60,000 bases of DNA from Symsagittifera roscoffensis (Eukaryota > Xenacoelomorpha > Acoela > Convolutidae), in contig NC_087062.1 in NCBI RefSeq assembly GCF_963678635.1, positions 100,923,209 to 100,983,208 of the forward strand, in the 5' to 3' direction. Numbering within the stretch: the first letter of the stretch is position 1; the number at the start of each line of letters is the position of its first letter. The notes under the pieces are model-generated. The model was not told where the DNA came from and made no database searches. It saw nothing but the letters and a program-made list of their open reading frames with translations. This document shows positions 27,691 to 40,079 of the stretch, in pieces. The position numbers and the translations under genes are program-made.

Positions 27691-28074
27691 GGCAAGTAAC
27701 CTTGCAAAATTTTTTTATTAAATTCAGGACCGCTTCTAACACTGCTGATGCAAGTAACCTTTTCTTTTAAGTCAGGCCCGCTTCTAACACTGCTGCTGAT
27801 GCAAGTAACCTTGCAAAAGTTTTTTCATTTTATTCAGGCTCGCTTCTAACACTGCTGCTGATGCAAAAAACCTTGCAAAGTTTTTTCATTTATTTCAGGC
27901 CCGCTTCTAACACTGCTGATGCAAGTAATCTTGCAAAAATTTTTTCATTTAATTCAGGCCCGCTTCTAACACTGCTACGGATGCAAGTTACCTTGCGAAA
28001 AAATTTTCAATTAATTCAGACCCGCTTCTAACACTGCTGCTGATGCAAGTAACCTTCCAAACAATTTTTAATAT

Positions 28075-31000
28075 AAATAAGGCCCGCTTCTAACACTGCT
28101 GCTGATGCAGCTAACCTTGCAAACAATTTTTAATTTAATTCAGGCCCGCTTCTAACACTGCTACTGATGCAAGTAACCTCATTGCAAAGTTTTTTTCAAT
28201 TATTCAGGCCCGCTTCTAACACTGCTGCTGATGCAAGTAACCTTGCAAAACTTTTTTCATTTAAATCAGGCCCGCTTTTAACACTGCTGCTGATGCAAGT
28301 ATCCCTGCAAAAAAATTTTCATTCAATTCAGGCCTGCTTCTAACACTGCTGCTGATGCAAGTAACCTTGCAACTTTTTTTTCATTTAATTCAGGCCCGCT
28401 TCTAACACTGCTGCTGATGAAAGCAACCTTGCAAAAGTTTTTATTTAGTTCAGGCCCGCTTTTAACACTGCTGCTGATGCAAGTAACCTTGCAAAAGTTT
28501 TTTCATTTAATTCAGGTCCGCTTCTAACACTGCTGCTGATGCAAGTAACCTTGCAAAAATTTTTCATTTATTTCAGGCCCGCTTCTAACACTGCTGCTGA
28601 TGCAAGTAACCTTGCAAAAGTTTTTTCATTTTATTCAGGCCCGCTTCTAACACTGCTGCTGATGCAAAAATCCTTGCAAAGTTTTTTCATTTATTTCAGG
28701 CCCGCTTCTAACACTGCTGATGCAAGTAATCTTGCAAAAAATTTTTCATTTAATTCAGGCCCGCTTCTAACACTGCTACGGATGCAAGTAACCTTGCGAA
28801 AAAATTTTCAATTAATTCAGACCCGCTTCTAACACTGCTGCTGATGCAAGTAACCTTGCAAACAATTTTTAATTTAAATAAGGCCCGCTTCTAACACTGC
28901 TGCTGATGCAAGTAACCTTGCAAAAATTTTTTCAATTAATTCAGGCCCGCTTCTAACACTGCTGCTGTTGCAAGTAACCTTGCAAACGTTTTTTCATTTA
29001 GTTCAGGCTCGCTTTTAACACTGCTGCTGATGCAAGTAACCTTGCAAAAGTTTTTTCATTTAATTCAGGCACGCTTCTAACCTTGCTGATGATGCAAGTA
29101 ACCTTGCAAAAGATTTTTCGTTTAATTCAAGCCCGCTTCTAACACGGCTGCTGATGCAAGTAACCTTGCAAAAGTTTTTTCAATTAATTCAGGCCCGCGC
29201 TTCTAACACTGCTGCTGATGCATCTAACCTTGCAAACAATTTTTAATTTAATTCAGGCCCGCTTCTAACACTGCTGCTGATGCAAGTAACCTCATTGCAA
29301 AAGTTTTTTCAATTAATTCAGGCCCGCTTCTAACACTGCTGCTGATGCAAGTAACCTTGCAAAAGTTTTTCCATTTAAATCAGACCCGCTTTTAACACTG
29401 CTGCTGATGCAAGTAACCTTGCAAAAGTTTTTTCATTTAATTCAGGCCCGCTTCTAACACTGCTGCTGATGCACGTAACCTTGCAAACGTTTTTTCATTT
29501 AATTCAGGCCTGCTTCTAACACTGCTGCTGATGCAAGCAACCTTGCAATTTTTTTTTCATTTAATTCAGGCCCGCTTCTAACACTGCTGCTGATGAAAGT
29601 GACCTTGCAAAACTTTTTATTTAATTCAGGCCCGCTACTAACACTGCTGCTGATGCAAGTAACCTTGCAAAAGTTTTTTCATTTAATTAAGGTCCGCTTC
29701 TAACACTGCTGCTGATGCAAGTAACCTTGCAAAAATTTTTCATTTATTTCAGGCCCGCTTCTAACACTGCTGCTGATGCAAGTAACCTTGCAAAAGTTTT
29801 TCATTTATTTCAGGCCCGCTTCTAACACTGCTGCTGATGCAAGTAACCTTGCAAAAGTTTTTTCATTTTATTCAAGCCCGCTTCTAACACTGCTGCTGAT
29901 GCAAATAACCTTGCAAAGTTTTTTCTAACACAGGCCCGCTTCTAACACTGCTGATGCAAGTAATCTTGCAAAAATTTTTTCATTTAATTCAGGCCCGCTT
30001 CTAGCACTGCTACTGATGCAAGTAACCTTGCAAAAAATTTTTCAATTAATTCAGGCCCGCTTCTAACACTGCTGCTGATGCAAGTAACCTTGCAAACAAT
30101 TTTTAATTTAAACAAGGCCCGCTTCTAACACTGCTGCTGATGCAAGTAACCTTGCAAAAGTTTTTTCAATTAATTCAAGCCCGCTTCTAACACTGCTGCT
30201 GATGCAAATAACCTTGCAAAGTTTTTTCCAACACAGGCCCGCTTCTAACACTGCTGATGCAAGTAATCTTGCAAAAATTTTTTCATTTAAATAAGGCCCG
30301 CTTCTAACACTGCTGCTGATGCAGCTAACCTTGCAAACAATTTTTAATTTAATTCAGGCCCGCTTCTAACACTGCTACTGATGCAAGTAACCTCATTGCA
30401 AAGTTTTTTTCAATTATTCAGGCCCGCTTCTAACACTGCTGCTGATGCAAGTAACCTTGCAAAACTTTTTTCATTTAAATCAGGCCCGCTTTTAACACTG
30501 CTGCTGATGCAAGTATCCCTGCAAAAAAATTTTCATTCAATTCAGGCCTGCTTCTAACACTGCTGCTGATGCAAGTAACCTTGCAACTTTTTTTTCATTT
30601 AATTCAGGCCCGCTTCTAACACTGCTGCTGATGAAAGAAACCTTGCAAAAGTTTTTATTTAGTTCAGGCCCGCTTTTAACACTGCTGCTGATGCAAGTAA
30701 CCTTGCAAAAGTTTTTTCATTTAATTCAGGTCCGCTTCTAACACTGCTGCTGATGCAAGTAACCTTGCAAAAATTTTTCATTTATTTCAGGCCCGCTTCT
30801 AACACTGCTGCTGATGCAAGTAACCTTGCAAAAGTTTTTTCATTTTATTCAGGCCCGCTTCTAACACTGCTGCTGATGCAAAAAACCTTGCAAAGTTTTT
30901 TCATTTATTTCAGGCCCGCTTCTAACACTGCTGATGCAAGTAATCTTGCAAAAAATTTTTCATTTAATTCAGGCCCGCTTCTAACACTGCTACGGATGCA

Positions 31001-32220
31001 AGTAACCTTGCGAAAAAATTTTCAATTAATTCAGACCCGCTTCTAACACTGCTGCTGATGCAAGTAACCTTGCAAACATTTTTTAATTTAAATAAGGCCC
31101 GCTTCTAACACTGCTGCTGTTGCAAGTAACCTTGCAAACGTTTTTTCATTTAGTTCAGGCTCGCTTTTAACACTGCTGCTGATGCAAGTAACCTTGCAAA
31201 AGTTTTTTCATTTAATTCAGGCACGCTTCTAACCTTGCTGATGAGGCAAGTAACCTTGCAAAAGATTTTTTGTTTAATTCAAGCCCGCTTCTAACACGGC
31301 TGCTGATGCAAGTAACCTTGCAAAAGTTTTTTCAATTAATTCAGGCCCGCTTCTAACACTGCTGCTGATGCAAGTAACCTCATTGCAAAAGTTTTTTCAA
31401 TTAATTCAGGCCCGCTTCTAACACTGCTGCTGATGCAAGTAACCTTGCAAAAGTTTTTCCATTTAAATCAGGCCCGCTTTTAACACTGCTGCTGATGCAA
31501 GTAACCTTGCAAAAGTTTTTTCATTTAATTCAGGCCCGCTTCTAACACTGCTGCTGATGCACGTAACCTTGCAAAAGTTTTTTCATTTAATTCAGGCCTG
31601 CTTCTAACACTGCTGCTGATGCAAGCAACCTTGCAATTTTTTTTTTCATTTAATTCAGGCCCGCTTCTAACACTGCTGCTGATGAAAGTAACCTTGCAAA
31701 AGTTTTTATTTAATTCAGGCCCGCTTCTAACACTGCTGCTGATGCAAGTAACCTTGCAAAAGTTTTTTCATTTAATTCAGGTCCGCTTCTAACACTGCTG
31801 CTGATGCAAGTAACCTTGCAAAAATTTTTCATTTATTTCAGGCCCGCTTCTAACACTGCTGCTGATGCAAGTAACCTTGCAAAAGTTTTTCATTTATTTC
31901 AGGCCCGCTTCTAACACTGCTGCTGATGCAAGTAACCTTGCAAAAGTTTTTTCATTTTATTCAAGCCCGCTTCTAACACTGCTGCTGATGCAAATAACCT
32001 TGCAAAGTTTTTTCTAACACAAGCCCGCTTCTAACACTGCTGATGCAAGTAATCTTGCAAAAATTTTTTCATTTCATTTAATTCAGGCCCGCTTCTAGCA
32101 CTGCTACTGATGCAAGTAACCTTGCAAAAAATTTTTCAATTAATTCAGGCCCGCTTCTAACACTGCTGCTGATGCAAGTAACCTTGCAAACAATTTTTAA
32201 TTTAAATAAGGCCCGCTTCT
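28075..32220. repeat. Tandem duplication of about 2.2 kb within the satellite
   Basis: Landmarks recur at 2,214 bp: the AACCTCATTGCAAAG monomer (28,177 and 30,391), GATGCAGCTAACC, CCGCTACGGATG-like and TTTAAATAAGGCCC monomers. After about 28,900 the step falls to 2,152 bp, one 62-bp monomer less, and the match continues for over 1 kb. Confidence 0.85.
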
Positions 32221-32329
32221 AACACTGCTGCTGATGCAAGTAACCTTGCAAAAGTTTTTTCAATTAATTCAGGCCCGCTTTTAACACCGCTGCTGTTGCA
32301 AGTAACCTTGCAAAAGTTTTTTCATTTAA

Positions 32330-35300
32330 TTCAGGCACGCTTCTAACATTGCTGCTGATGCAAGTAACCTTGCAAAAGATTTTTTGTTTAATTCAAGCCC
32401 GCTTCTACTACGGCTGCTGATGCTAGTAAACTAGCAAAAGTTTTTTCAATTAATTCAGGCCCGCTTCTAACACTGCTGCTGATGCAACTAACCTTGCAAA
32501 CAATTTTTAATTTAATTCAGGCCCGCTTCTAACACTGCTGCTGATGCAAGTAACCTCATTGCAAAAGTTTTTTCAATTATTTCAGGCCCGATTCTAACAC
32601 TGCTGCTGATGCAAGTAACCTCCCAAATGTTTTTTCATTTAAATCAGGCCCGCTTTTAACACTGCTGCTGATGCAAGTAACCTTGCAAAAGTTTTTTCAT
32701 TTAATTCAGGCCTGCTTCTAACACTGCTGCTGATGCAAGTAACCTTGCATTTTTTTTTCATTTAATTCAGGCCCGCTTCTAACACTGCTGCTGATGAAAG
32801 TAACCTTGCAAAAGTGTTTATTTAATTCAGGCCCGCTTCTAACACTGCTGCTGATGCAAGTAACCTTGCAAAAGTTTTTTCATTTAATTCAGGTCCGCTT
32901 CTAACACTGCTGCTGATGCAAGTAACCTTGCAAAAGTTTTTCATTTATTTCAGGCCCGCTTCTAACACTGCTGCTGATGCAAGTAACCTTGCAAAAGTTT
33001 TTCATTTTATTCAGGCCCGCTTCTAACACTGCTGCTGATGCAAATAACCTTGCAAAGTTTTTTTATTTATTTCAGGCCCGCTTCTAACACTGCTGATGCA
33101 AGTAATCTTGCAAAAGTTTTTTCATTTAATTCAGGCCCGCTTCTAACACTGCTACTGATGCAAGTAACCTTGCAAAAAAATTTTCAATTAAATCAGGGCC
33201 GCTTCTAACACTGCTGCTGATGCAAGTAACCTTGCAAAAGTTTTTTCATTTAGTTCAGGCTCGGTTTTAACACTGCTGCTGCTGCTGCTGCAAGTAACCT
33301 TGCAAAAGTTTTTTCATTTAATTCAGGCCCGCTTCTAACATTGCTTCTGATGTAAGTAACCTTGCAAAAGATTTTTAATTTAATTCAGGTCCGCTTCTAA
33401 CATTGCTGCTGATCCAAGTAACCTTGCGAAATTTTTTTCAATCAATTCAGGCCCGCTTCTAACACTGCTGCTGATGCAAATAACTTTGCAAAACTTTTTT
33501 CATTTAATTCAGGCCCGCTTCTAACACTGCTGCTGATGCAACTAACCTTTCAAAAATTTTTTCATTTGAATCAGGCCCGCTTCTAACACTGATGCTGATG
33601 CAAGTAACCTTGCAAAAGTTTTTTCATTTAATCCAGGTCCGCTTCTAACCCTGCTGCTGATGCAAGAAACCTTGCAAAAGTTGTTTCATTTATTTCAGGC
33701 TCGCTTCTAACACTGCTGCTGATGCACGTAACCTTTCAAAAGTTTTTTCATTTAATTCAGGCCCGCTTCTAACACTGCTACTGATGCAAGTAACCTAGCA
33801 AAAAATTTTTCATTTAGTTGAGGCCCGCTTCTAACGCTGCTGATGATGAAAGTAACCTTGCAAAAATTTTTATTCAATTCAGACCCGCTTCTAACACTGC
33901 TGCTGATGCAAGTAACCTCGCAAAAGTTTTTTTCTTTTTTTTCAGCCCCGCTTCTAACACTGCTACTGATGCAAGTAACCTTGCAAACAATTTTTAATTT
34001 AATTCAGGCCCGCTTCTAACACTGCTGCTGATGCAAGTAACCTTGCAAAAAAAATTTTTCGTTTAATTTTCCGCTTCTAAGACTGCTGCTGATGCAACTA
34101 ACCTTCAAAAGTCTTTTCATTTGAATCAGGCCCGCTTCTAACACTGCTGCTGATGCAAGTAACCTTGCAAAAATTATTTCATTTAATCCAGGCCCACTTC
34201 TAACACTGCTGCTGATGCAAGAAACCTTGCTAAAGTTGTTTCATTTATTTCAGGCCCGCTTCTAACACTGCTGCTGATGCACGTAACCTTGCAAAAGTTT
34301 TTTCATTTAATTTTCCGCTTCTTAGACTGCTGCTGATGCAACTAACCTTCAAAAGTGTTTTCATTTGAATCAGGCCCGCTTCTAACACTGCTGCTGATGC
34401 AAGTAACCTTGCAAAAGTTATTTCATTTAATCCAGGCCCGCTTCTAACACTGCTGCTGATGCAAGAAACCTTGCAAAAGTTGTTTCATTTATTTCAGGCC
34501 CGCTTCTAACACTGCTGCTGATGCACGTAACCTTGCAAAAAAATTTTCATTTAATTTTCCGCTTCTTAGACTGCTGCTGATGCAAGTAACCTTGCAAAAG
34601 TTATTTCATTTAATCCAGGTCCGCTTCTAACCCTGCTGCTGATGCAAGAAACCTTGCAAAAGTTGTTTCATTTATTTCAGGCCCGCTTCTAACACTGCTG
34701 CTGATGCACGTAACCTTTCAAAACTTTTTTCATTTAATTCAGGCCCGCTTCTAACACTGCTACTGATGCAAGTAACCTAGCAAAAAAATTTTCATTTAGT
34801 TGAGGCCCGATTCTAACGCTGCTGCTGATGAAAGTAACCTTGCAAAAATTTTTATTCAATTCAGGCCCGCTTCTAACACTGCTGCTGATGCAAGTAACCT
34901 TGCAAAAGTTTTTTCATTTAATTCAGGTCCGCTTCTAACACTGCTGCTGATGCAAGTAACCTTGCAAAAATTTTTCATTTATTTCAGGCCCGCTTCTAAC
35001 ACTGCTGCTGATGCAAGTAACCTTGCAAAAGTTTTTCATTTATTTCAGGCCCGCTTCTAACACTGTTGCTGATTCAAGTAACCTTGCAAAAGTTTTTTCA
35101 TTTTATTCAAGCCCGCTTCTAACACTGCTGCTGATGCAAATAACCTTGCAAAGTTTTTTCATTTATTTCAGGCCCGCTTCTAACACTGCTGATGCAAGTA
35201 ATCTTGCAAAAATTTTTTCATTTAATTCAGGCCCGCTTCTAGCACTGCTACTGATGCAAGTAACCTTGCAAAAAATTTTTCAATTAATTCAGGCCCGCTT

Positions 35301-37850
35301 CTAACACTGCTGCTGATGCAAGTAACCTTGCAAACAATTTTTAATTTAAATAAGGCCCGCTTCTAACACTGCTGCTGATGCAAGTAACCTTGCAAAAGTT
35401 TTTTCAATTAATTCAGGCCCGCTTCTAACATTGCTGCTGATGCAAGTAACCTTGCAAAAGATTTTTTGTTTAATTCAAGCCCGCTTCTACTACGGCTGCT
35501 GATGCAAGTAAACTTGCAAAAGTTTTTTCAATTAATTCAGGCCCGCTTCTAACACTGCTGCTGATGCAACTAACCTTGCAAACAATTTTTAGTTTAATTC
35601 AGGCCCGCTTCTAACACTGCTGCTGATGCAAGTAACCTCATTGCAAAAGTTTTTTCAATTATTTCAGGCCCGATTCTAACACTGCTGCTGATGCAAGTAA
35701 CCTTGCAAATGTTTTTTCATTTAAATCAGGCCCGCTTTTAACACTGCTGCTGATGCAATTAACCTTGCAAAAGTTTTTTCATTTAATTCAGGCCTGCTTC
35801 TAACACTGCTGCTGATGCAAGTAACCTTGCATTTTTTTTCATTTAATTCAGGCCCGCTTCTAACACTGCTGCTGATGAAAGTAACCTTGCAAAAGTGTTT
35901 ATTTAATTCAGGCCCGCTTCTAACACTGCTGCTGATGCAAGTAACCTTGCAAAATTTTTTTCATTTAATTCAGGTCCGCTTCTAACACTGCTGCTGATGC
36001 AAGTAACCTTGCAAAAGTTTTTCATTTATTTCAGGCCCGCTTCTAACACTGCTGCTGATGCAAGTAACCTTGCAAAAGTTTTTCATTTTATTCAGGCCCG
36101 CTTCTAACACTGCTGCTGATGCAAATAACCTTGCAAAGTTTTTTTATTTATTTCAGGCCCGCTTCTAACACTGCTGATGCAAGTAATCTTGCAAAAGTTT
36201 TTTCTTTTAATTCAGGCCCGCTTCTAACACTGCTACTGATGCAAGTAACCTTGCAAAAAAATTTTCAATTAATTCAGGGCCGCTTCTAACACTGCTGCTG
36301 ATGCAATTAACCTTGCAAAAGTTTTTTCATTTAGTTCAGGCTCGGTTTTAACACTGCTGCTGCAAGTAACCTTGCAAAAGTTTTTTCATTTAATTCAGGC
36401 CCGCTTCTAACATTGCTTCTGATGCAAGTAACCTTGCAAAAGATTTTTAATTTAATTCAGGTCCGCTTCTAACATTGCTGGTGATGCAAGTAACCTTGCG
36501 AAATTTTTTTCAATCAATTCAGGCCCGCTTCTAACACTGCTGCTGATGCAAATAACTTTGCAAAACTTTTTTCATTTAATTCAGGCCCGCTTCTAACACT
36601 GCTGCTGATGCAACTAACCTTGCAAAAGTTTTTTCATTTGAATCAGGCCCGCTTCTAACACTGATGCTGATGCAAGTAACCTTGCAAAAGTTTTTTCATT
36701 TAATCCAGGTCCGCTTCTAACCCTGCTGCTGATGCAAGAAGCCTTGCAAAATTTGTTTCATTTATTTCAGGCCCGCTTCTAACACTGCTGCTGATGCACG
36801 TAACCTTTCAAAAGTTTTTTCATTTAATTCAGGCCCGCTTCTAACACTGCTACTGATGCAAGTAACCTAGCAAAAAAATTTTCATTTAGTTGAGGCCCGC
36901 TTCTAACGCTGCTGATGATGAAAGTAACCTTGCAAAATTTTTTATTCAATTCAGAACCGCTTCTAACACTGCTGCTGATGCAAGTAACCTCGCAAAAGTT
37001 TTTTTCTTTTTTTTTCAGCCCCGCTTCTAACACTGCTACTGATGCAAGTAACCTTGCAAACAATTTTTAATTTAATTCAGGCCCGCTTCTAACACTGCTG
37101 CTGATGCAAGTAACCTTGCAAAAAAAAAATTTCGTTTAATTTTCCGCTTCTAAGACTGCTGCTGATGCAACTAACCTTCAAAAGTCTTTTCATTTGAATC
37201 AGGCCCGCTTCTAACACTGCTGCTGATGCAAGTAACCTTGCAAAAGTTATTTCATTTAATCCAGGCCCGCTTCTAACACTGCTGCTGATGCAAGAAACCT
37301 TGCAAAAGTTGTTTCATTTTTTTCAGGCCCGCTTCTAACACTGCTGCTGATGCACGTAACCTTGCAAAAGTTTTTTCATTTAATTTTCCGCTTCTTAGAC
37401 TGCTGCTGATGCAACTAACCTTCAAAAGTGTTTTCATTTGAATCAGGCCCGCTTCTAACACTGCTGCTGATGCAAGTAACCTTGCAAAAGTTATTTCATT
37501 TAATCCAGGCCCGCTTCTAACACTGCTGCTGATGCAAGAAACCTTGCAAAAGTTGTTTCATTTATTTCAGGCCCGCTTCTAACACTGCTGCTGATGCACG
37601 TAACCTTGCAAAAGTTTTTTCATTTAATTTTCCGCTTCTTAGACTGCTGCTGATGCAAGTAACCTTGCAAAAGTTATTTCATTTAATCCAGGTCCGCTTC
37701 TAACCCTGCTGCTGATGCAAAAAACCTTGCAAAAGTTGTTTCATTTATTTCAGGCCCGCTTCTAACACTGCTGCTGATGCACGTAACCTTTCAAAAGTTT
37801 TTTCATTTATTTCAGGCCCGCCTCTAACACTGCTGCTGATGCACGTAATT
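32330..37850. repeat. Tandem duplication of about 3.07 kb within the satellite
   Basis: CTTCTACTACGGCTGCTG (32,403/35,485), GCGAAATTTTTTTCAATCAA (33,426/36,498), CAGCCCCGCTTC (33,943/37,016) and TTTTCCGCTTCTTAGAC (34,315/37,388) recur in order at 3,072-3,082 bp. The small change in step reflects short indels. Confidence 0.87.
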
Positions 37851-39600
37851 TTTCAAAAGTTTTTTCATTTAATTCAGGCCCGCTTCTAACGCTGCTGCTG
37901 ATGAAAGTAACTTGCAAAAGTTTTTATTCAATTCAGACCCGCTTCTAACACTGCTGCTGATGCAAGTAACCTCGCAAAAGTTTTTTTTTCAGCCCCGCTT
38001 CTAACACTGCTACTGATGCAAGTAACCTTGCAAACACTTTTTAATTTAGTTCAGGCCCGCTTCTAACACTGCTGCTGATGCAAGTAACCTTGCAAAAAAA
38101 ATTTTTCATTTAATTTTCCGCTTCTAAGACTGCTGCTGATGCAACTAACCTTCAAAAGTTTTTTCATTTGAATCAGGCCCACTTCTAACACTGCTGCTGA
38201 TGCAAGTAATCTTGCAAAAGTTATTTCATTTAATCCAGGCCCGCTTCTAACACTGCTGCTGATGCATGAAACCTTGCAAAAGTTGTTTAATTTATTTCAG
38301 GCCCGCTTCTAACACTGCTGCTGATGCACGTAACCTTGCAAAAAAAAATTTTCATTTAATTTTCCGCTTCTAAGACTGCTGCTGATGCGACTAACCTTCA
38401 AAATTTTTTTCACTTGAATCAGGCCCGCTTCTAACACTGCTGCTGATGCAAGTAACCTCGCAAAAAAATTTTTTCTTTTTTTTCAGCCCCGCATCTAACA
38501 CTGCTACTGATGCAAGTAACCTTGCAAACAATTTTTAATTTAATTCAGGCCCGCTTCTAACACTGCTGCTGATGCAAGTAACCTTGAAAAAAAAATTTCA
38601 TTTAATTTTCCGCTTCTAAGACTGCTGCTGATGCAACTAACCTTCAAAAGTTTTTTCATTTGAATCAGGCCCGCTTCTAACACTGCTGCTGATGCAAGTA
38701 ACCTTGCAAAAGTTATTTCATTTAATACAGGCCCGCTTCTAACCCTGCTGCTGATGCAAGAAACCTTCCAAAAGTTGTTTCATTTATTTCAGGCCCGCTT
38801 CTAACACTGCTGCTGATGCAAGTAACCTTGCAAAAAAATTTTTTCATTTAGTTTTCCGCTTCTAAGACTGCTGCTGATGCAACTAATCCTCAGAAGTTTT
38901 CATTTGAATCAGGCCCGCTTCTAACACTGCTGCTGATGCAAGTAACCTTGCAAAAGTTATTTCATTTAATCCAGGCCCGCTTCTAACACTGCTGCTGATG
39001 CATGAAACCTTGCAAAAGTTGTTTCATTTATTTCAGGCCCGCTTCTAACACTGCTGCTGATGCACGTAACCTTGCAAAAAAAAATTTTCATTTAATTTTC
39101 CGCTTCTAAGACTGCTGCTGATGCAACTAACCTTCAAAAGTTTTTTCATTTGAATCACGCCCGCTTCTAACACTGCTGCTGATGCAAGTAACCTCGCAAA
39201 AAAATTTTTTCTTTTTTTTCAGCCCCGCTTCTAACACTGCTACTGATGCAAGTAACCTTGCAAACAATTTTTAATTTAATTCAGGCCCGCTTTTAACACT
39301 GCTGTTGATGCAAGTAACCTTGCAAAAAAAATTTTTCATTTAATTTTCCGCTTCTAAGACTGCTGCTGATGCAACTAACCTTCAAAAGTTTTTTCATTTG
39401 AATCAGGCCCGCTTCTAACACTGCTGCTGATGCAAGTAACCTTGCAAAAGTTATTTCATTTAATACAGGCCCGCTTCTAACACTGCTGCTGATGCAAGAA
39501 ACCTTGCAAAAGTTGTTTCATTTATTTCAGGCCCGCTTCTAACACTGCTGCTGATGCACGTAACCTTGCAAAAAAATTTTTTATTTAATTTTCCGCTTCT
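34071..39600. repeat. Four-monomer higher-order repeat of 244-248 bp marked by a CAGGCC-less monomer
   Basis: A variant monomer reads TTTTCCGCTTCTAAGACTG, losing the CAGGCC of the core. Its CCGCTT starts at 34,071, 34,315, 34,559; 37,144, 37,388, 37,632; and 38,118, 38,364, 38,610, 38,856, 39,100, 39,348, 39,593. Steps are 244-248 bp, that is four monomers. Two isolated copies lie near 40,795 and 41,565. Confidence 0.9.
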
Positions 39601-40079
39601 AAGACTGCTGCTGATGCAACTAACCTTCAAAAGTTTTTTCATTTGAATCAGGCCGGCTTCTAACACTGCTGCTGATGCAAGTAACCTTGCAAAAGTTATT
39701 TCATTTAATCCAGGCCCGCTTCTAACACTGCTGCTGATGCAAGAAACCTTGCAAAAGTTGTTTCATTTATTTCAGGCCCGCTTCTAACACTGCTGCTGAT
39801 GCACGTAACCTTGCAAAAGTTTTTTCATTTAATTCAGGCCCGCTTCTAACACTGCTGCTGATGCAAGTAAACTTGCAAAAGTTATTTCATTTAATTCAGG
39901 TCCGCTTCTAACACTGCTGCTGATGCAAGTAAACCTCGCAAAAGTTATTTCATTTAATTCAGGCCCGCTTTTAACACTGCTGCTGATGCAAGTAACCTTG
40001 CAAAATTTCTTTCATTTAGTTCAGGCTCGCTTTAAACACTGCTGCTGCTGCAAGTAACCTTGCAAGGTTTTTTCATTTA

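Larger units (their letters stand above)
2390..27780. repeat. Satellite left domain: 48/57/63-bp monomers
   Basis: Monomers mix the 48-, 57- and 63-bp types. Within 8.2-13.1 kb a set with CTGCTGCTGATG, GACGCAAAAAACC variants and longer T runs appears, resembling the right domain. Sequence variants recur as blocks, showing repeated segmental amplification rather than independent mutation. Confidence 0.85.
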
